This document shows, in pieces, positions 1 to 8,540 of a stretch of DNA of 43,138 nucleotides. Position 1 is the stretch's first letter, and every line of letters starts with the position of its first letter. Made by a program: the position numbers and the translations under genes. The DNA is from Cupriavidus basilensis (GTDB lineage: Bacteria; Pseudomonadota; Gammaproteobacteria; Burkholderiales; Burkholderiaceae): contig NZ_JARJLM010000430.1 in NCBI RefSeq assembly GCF_029335485.1, forward strand, positions 1 through 43,138. Reading direction: 5' to 3'. A model generated the notes under the pieces. It worked only from the letters and a program-made list of their open reading frames with translations, was not told where the DNA came from and did not search any database.

Positions 1-282
1 GCCAGCCTCGGCGCGAATCGCATCAGCGATCATGTCCAGCGCGGCCTGCGTGTCCACGCCCCACACCACTTCGCGCAGCGTCGGGCCGTCTTCCATCGCC
101 GCCGGCAATGCCGGGTCATCGGTGCGGCGCACCAGCACGCGGCAGCCGTTGAGCGTTTCGAAGTCCAGCCCGGCCGCGTCCTCGCGCACCAGCGTGAGGC
201 CCCAGTCGGCGAAGAAGCGCCGGCAGGCGTCCAGGTCGTCGGCACCGTAGACGATCTCGTCGATGCCCAGAATCGTGTTCAT
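1..282 (-). CDS. VOC (glyoxalase/dioxygenase-fold) family protein, 3' end cut by window
   Basis: Ninety-four codons are present and the frame runs off the left edge, so the C-terminus is missing. The start at 282 (MNTILGIDEIVYG) has an AGGAG ribosome site about 8 nt upstream. The opening strand followed by DDLDACRRFFADWGL is the usual first beta-alpha unit of a vicinal-oxygen-chelate module. No metal ligands can be assigned on the visible half. It lies 45 bp after the aldehyde dehydrogenase stop on the same strand, so it is probably the next gene of the same catabolic operon. It could be an extradiol dioxygenase, a lyase or a glyoxalase-like protein; the substrate is unknown. Confidence 0.75.
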   Translation of the reverse strand, partial: MNTILGIDEIVYGADDLDACRRFFADWGLTLVREDAAGLDFETLNGCRVLVRRTDDPALPAAMEDGPTLREVVWGVDTQAALDMIADAIRAEAG

Positions 283-327
283 TGTTCCCATCTCCTGCTG
301 TGTCGTGTCCAACGTCGGCATGCTCGC

Positions 328-1800
328 TTAGTTAGCCCACGGCAGCGGTTGCTCATGCATGCCCCAGTACACGCTCTTCTGCTCCATGTACTGCAGGATG
401 CCCAGTCGTCCTTTCTCGCGGCCCAGGCCGCTGTCGCGCCAGCCGCCGAACGGCGTCGAGATCGAGAACTGCTTGTACGTATTGATCCACACATTGCCGG
501 CCTGCACCGCGCGCGCGAAGCGCCAGGCGCGCTTGTAGTCGCGCGTCCACACGCCGGCCGCCAGCGCGTACACGCTGTCGTTGGCCTGCGCGATCAGGTC
601 GTCCTCGTCGTCGAAGGCCATCGCCACCAGCACCGGCCCGAAAATTTCCTCCTGGCACACGCGGGCGCTGTTATCCAGTCCTTCGATGATGGTCGGCGTG
701 TAGAAGTAGCCGTTCTCGCATCCCGCCACCGTGGGACGCAAGCCGCCGGTGCGCAGCTGGCCGCCTTCGGACACGCCGAGCGCCACATACGATTCGATCG
801 AGTCGCGATGGCGGTCGCTGATCAGCGGCCCCATCTGGGTGCGTTCGTCGGCCGGGTCGCCCACGCGCAGGCGCGCAGCGCTCTCGGCCAGGCGGTCCAT
901 GAACGGCTCATACAAGGAACGTGCCACGAACAGCCGCGAGCCGGCGATGCAGGATTCGCCCGAGGAGCTGAAGATGCCGTAGAGCACGCCGTTGACGGCG
1001 TGGTCCAGGTCCGCGTCCTCGAACACCATGGTGGGCGACTTGCCGCCGAGCTCCAGCGACACCGGCATCATCTTGTCGGCGGCGATGTGGGCGATATGGC
1101 GTCCCGTGGCGGTGCCGCCGGTAAAGGACACGCGGCGCACCAGCGGATGCTTGGTGATGGCGTCGCCGATCACCGAGCCCTTGCCGGGCAGCACGCTGAT
1201 GAGGCCCTTGGGCACACCGGCTTCCTCGCAGATCGAAGCGAGCTCCAGCGCCATCAGCGGCGTGATCTCGGCGGGCTTGATCACCACCGCGTTGCCGGCG
1301 GCCAGCGCGGGCGCCAGCTTCTGCGCCTCGCTGGCGATGGGCGAGTTCCACGGCGTGATCGCCGCCACCACGCCCATGGCTTCATGCACGCTCATGGTGA
1401 GGAAATCACCGCGGGCGGGCGTGAGCGTCTCCTCCAGCGTCTCGCAGGCGGCGGCGAAGAACTGGAAGGTGCCGGCGGCGCTGGCCACCAGCGCGCGCGT
1501 CTCGCTGATGGGCTTGCCGTTGTCCAGGCGCTGGCGCTGCGCGAGAGGCTCGGCGCGCGCGCGGATCAGGTCGGCCACGCGATGCAGCACGGCTGCGCGC
1601 TCGTGCGGCTTGCGCTGGGCCCAGCCGCTGGTGAGGAAGGCGCGATGCGCGCCCTGCACCGCCTCTTCCACGTCGTCCAGGCTGGCCGCGTTCAGTTCAG
1701 CGACGACCTCGCCGGTGGCCGGATAGCGTGTGGCGTAGCGTTCGCCGCCGCCCAGGCGCCACTGGCCTGCGATGCAGATGGGTAGAATCTCTTGCTTCAT
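328..1800 (-). CDS. NAD(P)-dependent aldehyde dehydrogenase
   Basis: This 490-residue protein has the normal length of the ALDH superfamily, which oxidises aldehydes to acids in the cytoplasm. The catalytic set is complete: Asn152 in TPWNSP, Lys175 in VIKPAE, Glu250 in LELGGKSP and the nucleophile Cys284 in GESCIAGSR. The start has AAGG about 9 nt upstream. It follows the aspartate dehydrogenase by 24 bp and precedes the VOC gene, so all three are probably co-transcribed. Known chemistry allows the aldehyde to come from the thiamine-diphosphate enzyme upstream, for example by 2-oxoacid decarboxylation; that link is inference. The family resembles betaine/hydroxymuconic-semialdehyde dehydrogenases, but the substrate cannot be read from sequence. 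Confidence 0.93.
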   Translation of the reverse strand: MKQEILPICIAGQWRLGGGERYATRYPATGEVVAELNAASLDDVEEAVQGAHRAFLTSGWAQRKPHERAAVLHRVADLIRARAEPLAQRQRLDNGKPISETRALVASAAGTFQFFAAACETLEETLTPARGDFLTMSVHEAMGVVAAITPWNSPIASEAQKLAPALAAGNAVVIKPAEITPLMALELASICEEAGVPKGLISVLPGKGSVIGDAITKHPLVRRVSFTGGTATGRHIAHIAADKMMPVSLELGGKSPTMVFEDADLDHAVNGVLYGIFSSSGESCIAGSRLFVARSLYEPFMDRLAESAARLRVGDPADERTQMGPLISDRHRDSIESYVALGVSEGGQLRTGGLRPTVAGCENGYFYTPTIIEGLDNSARVCQEEIFGPVLVAMAFDDEDDLIAQANDSVYALAAGVWTRDYKRAWRFARAVQAGNVWINTYKQFSISTPFGGWRDSGLGREKGRLGILQYMEQKSVYWGMHEQPLPWAN

Positions 1801-1824
1801 GATGATTGCCTTGCTGGGCCCTGC

Positions 1825-2631
1825 TTAGATCGACATGGCGTGGGCACGGTTGCCCAGCGCACGCACCACGCTGAACACCGTCAGCGCTGAAGTCTTTGGG
1901 TTCGCCGCCAGCGGCTTGCCGCGCATGGTCAGCTCGAAACCGCCGAAGGCGCCGCGCGCGTCGACGTGGTGCACGTTTTCAATCACGCCCGGATCGGCCA
2001 GCAGCTTGACCTGCGTTTGATCCAGCCCGAGCCCGGCCACCGACAGCGTGGCCGCCACATTGGCGTTCTTCGGGTAGAGCCGCGCCGCTTCGCGGGCGGT
2101 CCCTTCGAAGATCACCGTGGCCTCGGTCAGCGCGTCGAGGTCGAACAGCGCCTCGGCCGGCGTATCCTTCCATGCGCCGGGCGGCTTGCGCCCGGTGTAG
2201 ACCACCGAGTCCAGACCGCCAACGCGCGCCGCGGCCAGCGCGTCGATGGCGCCGATCGCGCCGGAGAGCAGCTGCACCTGGGTGCCGCCACGCCGCGCCG
2301 CCGCTTCCAGCCGCTCGGCCAGACCCGGCTCGGAGAGCGCGCCCACCGACACCACCATGCAGGCGATGCCGCGCTCCAGCGCCGGCACGATGTGCTCCTC
2401 CAGCGCCTGGTGGCCGGCGCACTCCACCAGCAGGTCGGGCCGTCCGTCGGCCTGGCTCAGGCAGGTGGCGACGCGAGCGTGCGGCGCCAGCGCGGAGACG
2501 GCGTGGCGAGCCTGATCCATCTGGGCTTCGGGCACCACCACCACGTCGAACACCACGTCGGGATCGTTCTTGAGCAGCTCGAGCACACCGAGCCCGATCG
2601 CCCCGCATCCCACCATCGACACGTGCAGCAT
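1825..2631 (-). CDS. nadX: L-aspartate dehydrogenase (NadX/DUF108 family)
   Basis: The 268-residue product fits the family that interconverts L-aspartate and iminoaspartate/oxaloacetate with NAD(P). The Rossmann motif GCGAIG is at residues 8-13. The family segments YPKNANVAATL (about 186-196), ENVHHVDARGAFG (about 218-230, with the likely catalytic His221) and NPKTSALT near the C-terminus are all present. The start has GAGGGGG upstream, and the gene begins 12 bp after the TPP-enzyme stop. There is no nadA or nadB nearby, so a role in NAD synthesis is less likely than a role in the surrounding catabolic operon. Bacterial AspDH genes in clusters with dioxygenase and decarboxylase genes are known, including P. 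aeruginosa PA3505 as I recall. The family call is firm; the physiological direction is not. Confidence 0.9.
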   Translation of the reverse strand: MLHVSMVGCGAIGLGVLELLKNDPDVVFDVVVVPEAQMDQARHAVSALAPHARVATCLSQADGRPDLLVECAGHQALEEHIVPALERGIACMVVSVGALSEPGLAERLEAAARRGGTQVQLLSGAIGAIDALAAARVGGLDSVVYTGRKPPGAWKDTPAEALFDLDALTEATVIFEGTAREAARLYPKNANVAATLSVAGLGLDQTQVKLLADPGVIENVHHVDARGAFGGFELTMRGKPLAANPKTSALTVFSVVRALGNRAHAMSI

Positions 2632-2643
2632 GTTGCGTCCCCC

Positions 2644-4359
2644 TCAGGCGGTCACGGTGCTGCGTTCGGCCGCGCGAGCGGTGTTTTCAGCATCGGCTTC
2701 CTTGTTGACCGGCGGGCCGGCGAAAGCGGTCTTGAAGGTGCCGATGGACAGCATGTCGATCTCCAGCAGGAACGGGCCGGGTTCGACGGTGGCTTCTTCC
2801 AGCGCGGCGCCGACCTCCGCCAGGTTGCTGACGCGGCGATGGCGCAAGGCCAGCGCTTGCGACAGCTGTGCATAGTCCGGCGTGTGCAGGTCCACGTAGT
2901 GGCGCCGTCCGCCGTACTGCGCGTCCTGGATGTTCTTGATCACGCCGTAGCCCTTGTCGTTCATCAGCACGAAGACCACGTCGGCGCGTTCCTGGACCGC
3001 GGTGGCGAGTTCGCCCAGGTTCAGGATGAAGCCGCCGTCGCCGGCCAGGCAGAAGGTCTTCTTGCCGGAAGACGTGACCGCCGCGCCGACTGCCGCACCG
3101 ATGCCCATCGCCAGGCCCTGGCCGATGCCACCGCCTAGCGCATGCACGCCGGCACGGGAATCGAAGATACGCAGCTGGCGATTGCCCCAGGTGCTGTTGG
3201 AAACGGTGACGTCGCGCACCCAGTTGAAATTGCGGCCTACCGCGCCCTGCAGCGCGTCCACCAGCGCCGAATACGGACCCAGGCCATCGATCAGGCCGCC
3301 CATGGCGGTCTCATGCGCGCGGCGCAGGTCGGCGGCGAATGCCGGGTCCACCTTGAGCTTGCCCTCCAGGCGGTCGGCCAGGCCCTCGAGCGCCAGCGCC
3401 GCATCGCCGCTGGCGAAGTAGTCGCTCTGGTAGCAGCGGCCTTCGGCGGAGGCATCGGCATCCACGCGGAACAGCGGGCGCGGCAGCTTCAGTTCGTACT
3501 TGAGCGTTTCATTGCCGCGCAGGCGCGAGCCCACCACCAGCATGGCGTCGCAGGTCTGATAGAACTGTTCCACCGGCTTGTGCAGGTTGAATGCGCCCAG
3601 CGAACGGGGATCGTCTTCCGCCACGATGCCCCGGCCTTGCGTGCTGGTGACCACGCCGAAGCCCAGCGCCAGCAGGCGCTTGACCTGCGCGCCGGCGTGG
3701 CGCGCGCCGCCGCCCAGCCACAGCAGCGGGCGTTTTGCCTTGGCCAGGCGCTCGGCCAGTTCGTCCAGCGCATGTGCCGCAGGCACGTGGGTAGGAATCG
3801 CCAGCGGACGCAGGTCGGTCGGCATCGGGATCAGCGCGGCCTGGATGTCGATGGGAATCTCCACGCTGACGGGGCCGCTCGGCGCGGTCAGCGCGGTCTG
3901 CACGGCCAGCTTGATCGTGCTCAGCGCGGTGTCCGCGCTGCGGATGCGGAAGGCGGCCTTGGAGATGGCCTTCAGCATGGTCAACTGGTCGGGGGCTTCG
4001 TGGATGTAGGCGAGGCTCCGGTCCAGGTAAGGCGTTTCGATCTGGCCGGTCAGGTGCAGCAGCGGCGTGCCGGCGGTGAGGGCTTCCACCATGGCGCCGG
4101 CGGCATTGCCGGCGGCGGTGCCGGTGCTGGTCAGGCAGACGCCGAGGCCGCCGGTGGTGCGGGCGCAGGCGTCGGCCATGTTGGTGCCGCCCGCTTCGCC
4201 GCGCGCGGGGACGAAGCGGATCTTGCCGCGCTCGCCCATCGCGTCGAGGATGGGCATGTTGTGGATCGAGATCACGCCGAACGCTGCCTTGACGCCGCAT
4301 TGTTCGAGGAAGGCGGCGATGGCGTAGCCCACCGTGACTTGTTGCTGTTCGTTACGCAT
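2644..4359 (-). CDS. Thiamine-diphosphate-dependent enzyme (acetolactate synthase/2-oxoacid decarboxylase-like)
   Basis: I take the start at 4359 (MRNEQQQVTVGYAIAAFLEQ) because GGAGGA lies about 10 nt upstream and this is where family similarity begins; the open frame upstream overlaps the preceding SDR. The 571-residue protein has the three-domain layout: PYR domain with catalytic Glu55 in ARGEAGGTNMADACAR, a central domain, and a PP domain with the GDG...ND thiamine-diphosphate/Mg motif at about 440-468. It probably decarboxylates or ligates a 2-oxoacid. The start overlaps the upstream SDR stop by 8 bp and aspartate dehydrogenase follows 12 bp later, indicating translational coupling. Oxaloacetate decarboxylation is a tempting guess from the neighbour, but it is only inference. 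Confidence 0.9.
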   Translation of the reverse strand: MRNEQQQVTVGYAIAAFLEQCGVKAAFGVISIHNMPILDAMGERGKIRFVPARGEAGGTNMADACARTTGGLGVCLTSTGTAAGNAAGAMVEALTAGTPLLHLTGQIETPYLDRSLAYIHEAPDQLTMLKAISKAAFRIRSADTALSTIKLAVQTALTAPSGPVSVEIPIDIQAALIPMPTDLRPLAIPTHVPAAHALDELAERLAKAKRPLLWLGGGARHAGAQVKRLLALGFGVVTSTQGRGIVAEDDPRSLGAFNLHKPVEQFYQTCDAMLVVGSRLRGNETLKYELKLPRPLFRVDADASAEGRCYQSDYFASGDAALALEGLADRLEGKLKVDPAFAADLRRAHETAMGGLIDGLGPYSALVDALQGAVGRNFNWVRDVTVSNSTWGNRQLRIFDSRAGVHALGGGIGQGLAMGIGAAVGAAVTSSGKKTFCLAGDGGFILNLGELATAVQERADVVFVLMNDKGYGVIKNIQDAQYGGRRHYVDLHTPDYAQLSQALALRHRRVSNLAEVGAALEEATVEPGPFLLEIDMLSIGTFKTAFAGPPVNKEADAENTARAAERSTVTA

Positions 4360-5155
4360 GACGGGAAAGTCCTCCGGAAATATCGATATGGCTGCCCGTG
4401 GTGTACGAAGACAACGGCGAGGCAAGGAACAGGATCGCGCGCGCGGCTTCCTGCGGCAGGCCAAGACGGCCAAGTTGAATATGTTTTTGCTGCGCCAGGC
4501 GCGCGGTCCACGCGGCCCAGTCGAGCTCGCGCTCGGCCTCCGGGCGTGCTTCGAAACGCCGGCGCCACTGGCCCGACTCGACCAGGCCGAGCAGGATGCC
4601 GTTGACGCGGATGCCCTTGGGGGCGAATTCGGTGGCCAGCGAGCGCACCAGGTTATGCACGCCGGCACGCGCTGCCGACGTTGCCACCATATGCGGCTCG
4701 GGTTGCACGGCCAGCAGCGAGTTCACGCAGACGATGGCACCGCAGCCGGAACGCTCCAGCTGCGCAAGGAAGGCGCGCGTGGCATGAATCACCGAGAAGA
4801 ACTTGAGCTGCAACTCTTCGAGCCATGCCGCGTCCTCGGTGCTGGCGAAGGTGGAGACACGGCCCTGTCCGGCATTGTTGACCAGCATGTCGGCCGGGCC
4901 GAGCGCAGCTTCGCTCGCAGCGGCGAAGGCTGCCACCTGCGCAGGCTCCAGCACGTCGCAGGCGGCGGCATACAGGCGGGCATCCGGGAAGCGTGCGCGC
5001 AGGCCGGCTTGCGCTTCGCGCAGCCGCGTTTCGTTGCGGCCGCACAGCGCCACCGCGGCGCCGGCCTCCAGCAGCAGTTCGACGGTGGCCAGGCCGATGC
5101 CCGAGGACCCACCCGTGACGACGGCGACCTTGCCGTCGAGTTCAATCATGGACAT
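4352..5155 (-). CDS. SDR-family protein with altered catalytic pair
   Basis: The start at 5155 (MSMIELDGKVAVVTGG) is supported by GTGAGGAC upstream and lies 5 bp after the IclR stop. The 267-residue product has the dinucleotide motif TGGSSGIG at 14-21, NNAG at 93-96 and the catalytic-position Ser146. At the position of the essential YxxxK, however, it reads T159-S-A-A-R163: Tyr is Thr and Lys is Arg. The spacing of 13 residues from Ser146 makes the alignment clear. It may therefore not be a classical oxidoreductase; a lyase, isomerase or binding role, or a different proton relay, is possible. Its 3' end overlaps the TPP-enzyme start by 8 bp. Confidence 0.85.
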   Translation of the reverse strand: MSMIELDGKVAVVTGGSSGIGLATVELLLEAGAAVALCGRNETRLREAQAGLRARFPDARLYAAACDVLEPAQVAAFAAASEAALGPADMLVNNAGQGRVSTFASTEDAAWLEELQLKFFSVIHATRAFLAQLERSGCGAIVCVNSLLAVQPEPHMVATSAARAGVHNLVRSLATEFAPKGIRVNGILLGLVESGQWRRRFEARPEAERELDWAAWTARLAQQKHIQLGRLGLPQEAARAILFLASPLSSYTTGSHIDISGGLSRHA

Positions 5156-5160
5156 CGTCC

Positions 5161-5991
5161 TCACTCCCGATACAGGTTGACCACCTTGCCGTGCTCGCGC
5201 GGCCGGTAGTCCAGCAGGCGAGACAACTCGCCCGCGGTGTCTCTGACTTTCTCTTCCATCATGTCCAGCTGCTCCGGATCGATGCGCGAGGCCGGGATGG
5301 TGACGCCGAGCGCCGCGACCACCTTGCAGCTGCGGTCCCGCACCGGCGCCGCGATGGTCGAGATACTGGCTTCGAAGAAGGCTTCCTGCAGGACCACCCC
5401 GCGCTCGCGGTCGCGCTGCACCATCTCGAACAATTCTTCGACCGTACCCGGCGTGCTGGGCGAGAACGCTTCCAGCCGCGGCTCGGGATAGAGCTGGCGC
5501 AACTCGGCCAGCGTCAGATCCTCGAGCAGCACGCGCCCGAGCACGGTGGCATGCGCCGGCAGGCGCGTCCCCACCGTGACCGAGCTGCTGAACGGCGTGG
5601 GCGCCACCGACTTGGCCACATAGACGATCGAGCGGCCGTCGCGCACCACCAGGTTGCACGGGTAGCGGATGTCGTCGCGCAGGCGGTCCAGCAGCGGGCG
5701 TCCCAGCTCGGTGAGTTCCAGCGAAGCCAGGTACTCGAAGCCCAGGCGCAGCACCGCCATGCCGAGACGGTAGTCGCGGCCGCCGTCGGTGCGCTCGACA
5801 AAGCCCATCATTTCCAGCGTGGCCAGCAGGCGGAACACCGTGGAGCGCGGCACCTTGAGCCGGCGCGCCAGGTCGGCCGCCGACAGGCTGCGGTCGCGGC
5901 GGCTGAACTCGGCCAGCAGGCGCAGGCCGCGCTCCAGTCCCGGCACGATGTACTTGTCCTGGCTGTCTTCCGGAAGGCGTTCTTGAGTCAT
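5161..5991 (-). CDS. IclR-family transcriptional regulator
   Basis: This 276-residue protein has an N-terminal winged helix-turn-helix (about residues 15-75, including LSAADLARRLKVPRSTVFRLL) and a C-terminal IclR effector domain (about 90-260). IclR proteins bind short palindromes as dimers or tetramers and respond to a small pathway metabolite. The gene sits inside the catabolic operon, between the cupin and the atypical SDR, so it should be made together with its presumed targets. Three copies of GTTTYA-N4-TRAAAC at 8894, 10007 and 10367 are the best candidates for its operators; that pairing is inference. A single half-site GTTTCA lies just upstream of the gene at about 6004. The ribosome site is weak. 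Confidence 0.92.
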   Translation of the reverse strand: MTQERLPEDSQDKYIVPGLERGLRLLAEFSRRDRSLSAADLARRLKVPRSTVFRLLATLEMMGFVERTDGGRDYRLGMAVLRLGFEYLASLELTELGRPLLDRLRDDIRYPCNLVVRDGRSIVYVAKSVAPTPFSSSVTVGTRLPAHATVLGRVLLEDLTLAELRQLYPEPRLEAFSPSTPGTVEELFEMVQRDRERGVVLQEAFFEASISTIAAPVRDRSCKVVAALGVTIPASRIDPEQLDMMEEKVRDTAGELSRLLDYRPREHGKVVNLYRE

Positions 5992-6051
5992 GGGATGGCT
6001 TCTGTTTCAATTGGGCCGGCGCCCCGGGACGGGGTACCGGCCATGCGCCGC

Positions 6052-6588
6052 TTAGCGCTTGACCTTGGTGAGCGGATGCTCGGGCGGGTAGGTCGGCGTG
6101 ATCGGCTTCCTGGCGCCGAGCATCACGCACATCAGCGCATCTTCCTCGCCGATATTGATTTCCTCGCGGTACACGCCCGGCGGCACCGAGACCAGGTCGC
6201 GGTCGGTCAGGATGGTTTCGAAACGCTCGCCGTCCTTTTCCAGGATCAGCTTGATCTTGCCGCGCAGGACGAAGAAGACTTCTTCCACGTCCGTGTGCAG
6301 GTGCGACGGGCCTTCATGCCCGGCCGGGATGATCATGGTCGAGAAGGTGAAGTTCTCGGACGGCACGGTATTGGTATCCGCTGCCACGCCGGTGCCGCCG
6401 GTACCGAGATAGCGCATCTGCGCGCGGCGGTACTTGGGATCGTAGTCAGCCTGGAACTTCAGCGCGTCCCAGTCGTAGCGGCGGGTGGAGAAACGCGCCA
6501 CGCGGCTCTCCATCCACTGGTCGAAGGAAGCGCCGGACGGCTGCTCCCAGGAACGCTTGATGTTGTCTTGTTGGGAAAGATCGCTCAT
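6052..6588 (-). CDS. Cupin-domain protein
   Basis: The start at 6588 (MSDLSQQDNIKRSW) has AGAAGGAA about 7 nt upstream and follows the SDR stop by 17 bp. The 178-residue protein has one cupin barrel at about 80-160. Motif 1 is good: G(89)-H-E-G-P-S with His96-x-His98 and Glu102/103. Motif 2 reads PPGVYREEIN, where the usual metal-ligand His is Arg141. Metal binding may thus use only three protein ligands, or the protein may be non-catalytic. The roughly 80-residue N-terminal extension is Trp/Tyr-rich. Cupins in Rieske-oxygenase clusters may be ring-cleaving dioxygenases or isomerases; no specific reaction is supported here. Confidence 0.85.
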   Translation of the reverse strand: MSDLSQQDNIKRSWEQPSGASFDQWMESRVARFSTRRYDWDALKFQADYDPKYRRAQMRYLGTGGTGVAADTNTVPSENFTFSTMIIPAGHEGPSHLHTDVEEVFFVLRGKIKLILEKDGERFETILTDRDLVSVPPGVYREEINIGEEDALMCVMLGARKPITPTYPPEHPLTKVKR

Positions 6589-6605
6589 TTGGATTCCTTC
6601 TAGGC

Positions 6606-7376
6606 TCAGTGCATGACGAAGCCGCCGTTGACGGCCAGCGTCTGGCCTGTCACGAAGCGGGACAGGTCGGAGAGAGCAAACAGCACGGCCCCGGATACGT
6701 CCTCGGGTAGCTGTTCGCGGGAAATCGCGCGCTGCTCGCGATACAGGTCGCGCCGCTTCTGGGGCACGTATTCGGTGGCTTCCACCAGGGTCAGTCCCGG
6801 CGCGATGGCGTTGACCGTGACCTGGTCGTCGCCCAGCTCGCGCGCCAGCGACCGGGTCATGCCGATGATGGCGCTCTTGCTGGCCACGTAGGCCAGCAGG
6901 TTGGGCGCGCCCCACAGCGGCGTGTCCGACGCGAGGTTGACGATGGCGCCGCGGCCGCAAGCGCGCAGCGCCGGCAGGCAGGCGGTGGTCATCAGCCAGG
7001 TGCCGCGCACGTTGATGTTCATCACGCGGTCCCAGGTGGCGATGTCGATGGCGCTGGCGTCGCGTCCGCCGGAGTCGGTGACGGCGGCATTGTTGACGAG
7101 GCCGTCCAGGCCGCCGAGACCGGCCGCTGCGGCGGCCGCGCAGGCCGTCACCGATTCCGGGTTGCCAAGGTCGAGCGCGAGCGGCAGCACCTTCAGGCCA
7201 CGGGCCTGCATGGCGGCGGCTTCCTCCTGCAAGCGGTCGGCGAGGATGTCTGCCATCGCTACGGCCGCGCCGGCTTCGGCGATCGCCGTGGCAAAGGCCA
7301 GGCCGAGCCCGCGCGCCGCGCCGGTCACCAGCACGCGGCGGCCGGCCAGCAGCTTGTTGCGATCGATCTCAGGCAT
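6606..7376 (-). CDS. Short-chain dehydrogenase/reductase (classical SDR)
   Basis: The start at 7376 (MPEIDRNKLLAGRRVLVTGA) begins just before the Rossmann strand and overlaps the Rieske stop by 8 bp, a coupling arrangement. The 256-residue product has TGAARGLG (18-25), NNAA (95-98) and a complete Ser150/Tyr163/Lys167 catalytic triad (AYVASK). It should be an active NAD(P)-dependent alcohol dehydrogenase or ketoreductase, in contrast to the second SDR of this operon, which lacks Tyr and Lys. In this position it may oxidise a hydroxylated product of the Rieske oxygenase, which is inference. Confidence 0.92.
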   Translation of the reverse strand: MPEIDRNKLLAGRRVLVTGAARGLGLAFATAIAEAGAAVAMADILADRLQEEAAAMQARGLKVLPLALDLGNPESVTACAAAAAAGLGGLDGLVNNAAVTDSGGRDASAIDIATWDRVMNINVRGTWLMTTACLPALRACGRGAIVNLASDTPLWGAPNLLAYVASKSAIIGMTRSLARELGDDQVTVNAIAPGLTLVEATEYVPQKRRDLYREQRAISREQLPEDVSGAVLFALSDLSRFVTGQTLAVNGGFVMH

Positions 7377-8436
7377 GGCTTGCCACCCCACCCACCGGCT
7401 TGAGCATGGCGACCGGTTCGTCGGCGACTTCCTGGTCGGCGCGGCGGCGCAGCAGGCGACGCACACGCGTGATGCCCACATCGTGCTGGTACAGCGTTTC
7501 ATGATCGCGTGCGTTCGGCGCCATCATTTCCAGCACCACGCGGTCCTGCTCCAGCACGTCCCAGTGCAGGCCTTCCAGGCGGTTGCGGTACAGGAAACGC
7601 CACACATCGCGCTCCCAGCCCTGCACGTGGCGGGTGCGCCAGAAGAACACCATGCAGTGCGCCTCATCCACCGGCGTGGCAATGCCGACGATGCCGAAGG
7701 GGCCGCCGGGACCGACCTTGGCGCGGTAGGGAATCGCCAGGCGCAGCCACGGGGTGCCGGTCTCGCCGAATTCCACCCAGTCGAAGTTCACGCCGCGCTG
7801 GCCGGTCTTCTCGAACACCAGCCCGGTGTCGGTCTCGCGCACGGCCATCACGGCCTGCTTCTCGCCAGCGGCCATCGAGTGCGAGACCGCATGCAGGTAA
7901 GCGCCGTGCATCGGGTCCATCACGTTGTCGATGGCGTAGCGGTAGTTGCAGTCCCAATGCGCCACGCACAGGAAGTTGCTGTGCTCGTCGCTCTCCAGTT
8001 CTTCCGGCAGGCGCAGCGCATCGGCACCGCCCTCGCCTTGCACCGGGGGGCGCTCGCCGAACCACAGGAAGATGGCGCCGGCTTTTTCCTGCACGGGATA
8101 GCTGCGCACGCAGGTCTTGCCTTCGAGCGGGCAGCTGTCCACGGCCGGCACGCTCTTGACCTGGCCGTCGCCGCCGACCTCCACGCCGTGGTACCAGCAG
8201 GCCACGCGGTCGCCGAGGTTCCAACCCATCGACAGGCGCGCGCCGCGGTGCGGGCAGCGGTCTTCAAGCGCGTGCACCTGGCCGTCGCCATCGCGCCATA
8301 GCACGATGTTCTGGCCCAGGCGCGTAATGCCGATCGGCGCATGCGTGACTGCCCACGCCGCCGATACCGGATACCAGTAGTTATGCAGACCGGTGTTCAG
8401 GCGCGCCTCAGCACGCGCTTGCTTGTTCGATTCCAT
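7369..8436 (-). CDS. Rieske non-heme iron oxygenase, catalytic (alpha) subunit
   Basis: The start at 8436 (MESNKQARAEARLNTGLHNYW) has an AAGAGAG site upstream. The 355-residue protein contains the Rieske [2Fe-2S] motif Cys61-x-His63...Cys80-x2-His83 (CPH and CWYH) and the mononuclear iron motif D174-x2-H177-x4-H182 (DPMHGAYLH). This size and layout match the VanA/phthalate-oxygenase-like class, which hydroxylates or O/N-dealkylates aromatic or other small substrates. No reductase or ferredoxin gene is adjacent, so electrons must come from a partner elsewhere, perhaps beyond the window. It is probably the enzyme that commits the substrate to the pathway. Confidence 0.93.
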   Translation of the reverse strand: MESNKQARAEARLNTGLHNYWYPVSAAWAVTHAPIGITRLGQNIVLWRDGDGQVHALEDRCPHRGARLSMGWNLGDRVACWYHGVEVGGDGQVKSVPAVDSCPLEGKTCVRSYPVQEKAGAIFLWFGERPPVQGEGGADALRLPEELESDEHSNFLCVAHWDCNYRYAIDNVMDPMHGAYLHAVSHSMAAGEKQAVMAVRETDTGLVFEKTGQRGVNFDWVEFGETGTPWLRLAIPYRAKVGPGGPFGIVGIATPVDEAHCMVFFWRTRHVQGWERDVWRFLYRNRLEGLHWDVLEQDRVVLEMMAPNARDHETLYQHDVGITRVRRLLRRRADQEVADEPVAMLKPVGGVASHA

Positions 8437-8540
8437 TGTTTGCTCTCTTGCGGGTACCGGATCGGGTCGCTGTTTCCGCTGGGCGCGCCTTGTTGCGCCG
8501 CCCGCCGTGACCCATCGCGTTGATGTTCTTGAACTGCCTC

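Noticed and set aside
349-1785. Long open frame antisense to the aldehyde dehydrogenase
   Set aside because: Its translation is low-complexity (His/Arg/Ala/Gly) and mirrors the high-GC third-position bias of the real gene on the other strand. The catalytic motifs are on the minus strand.
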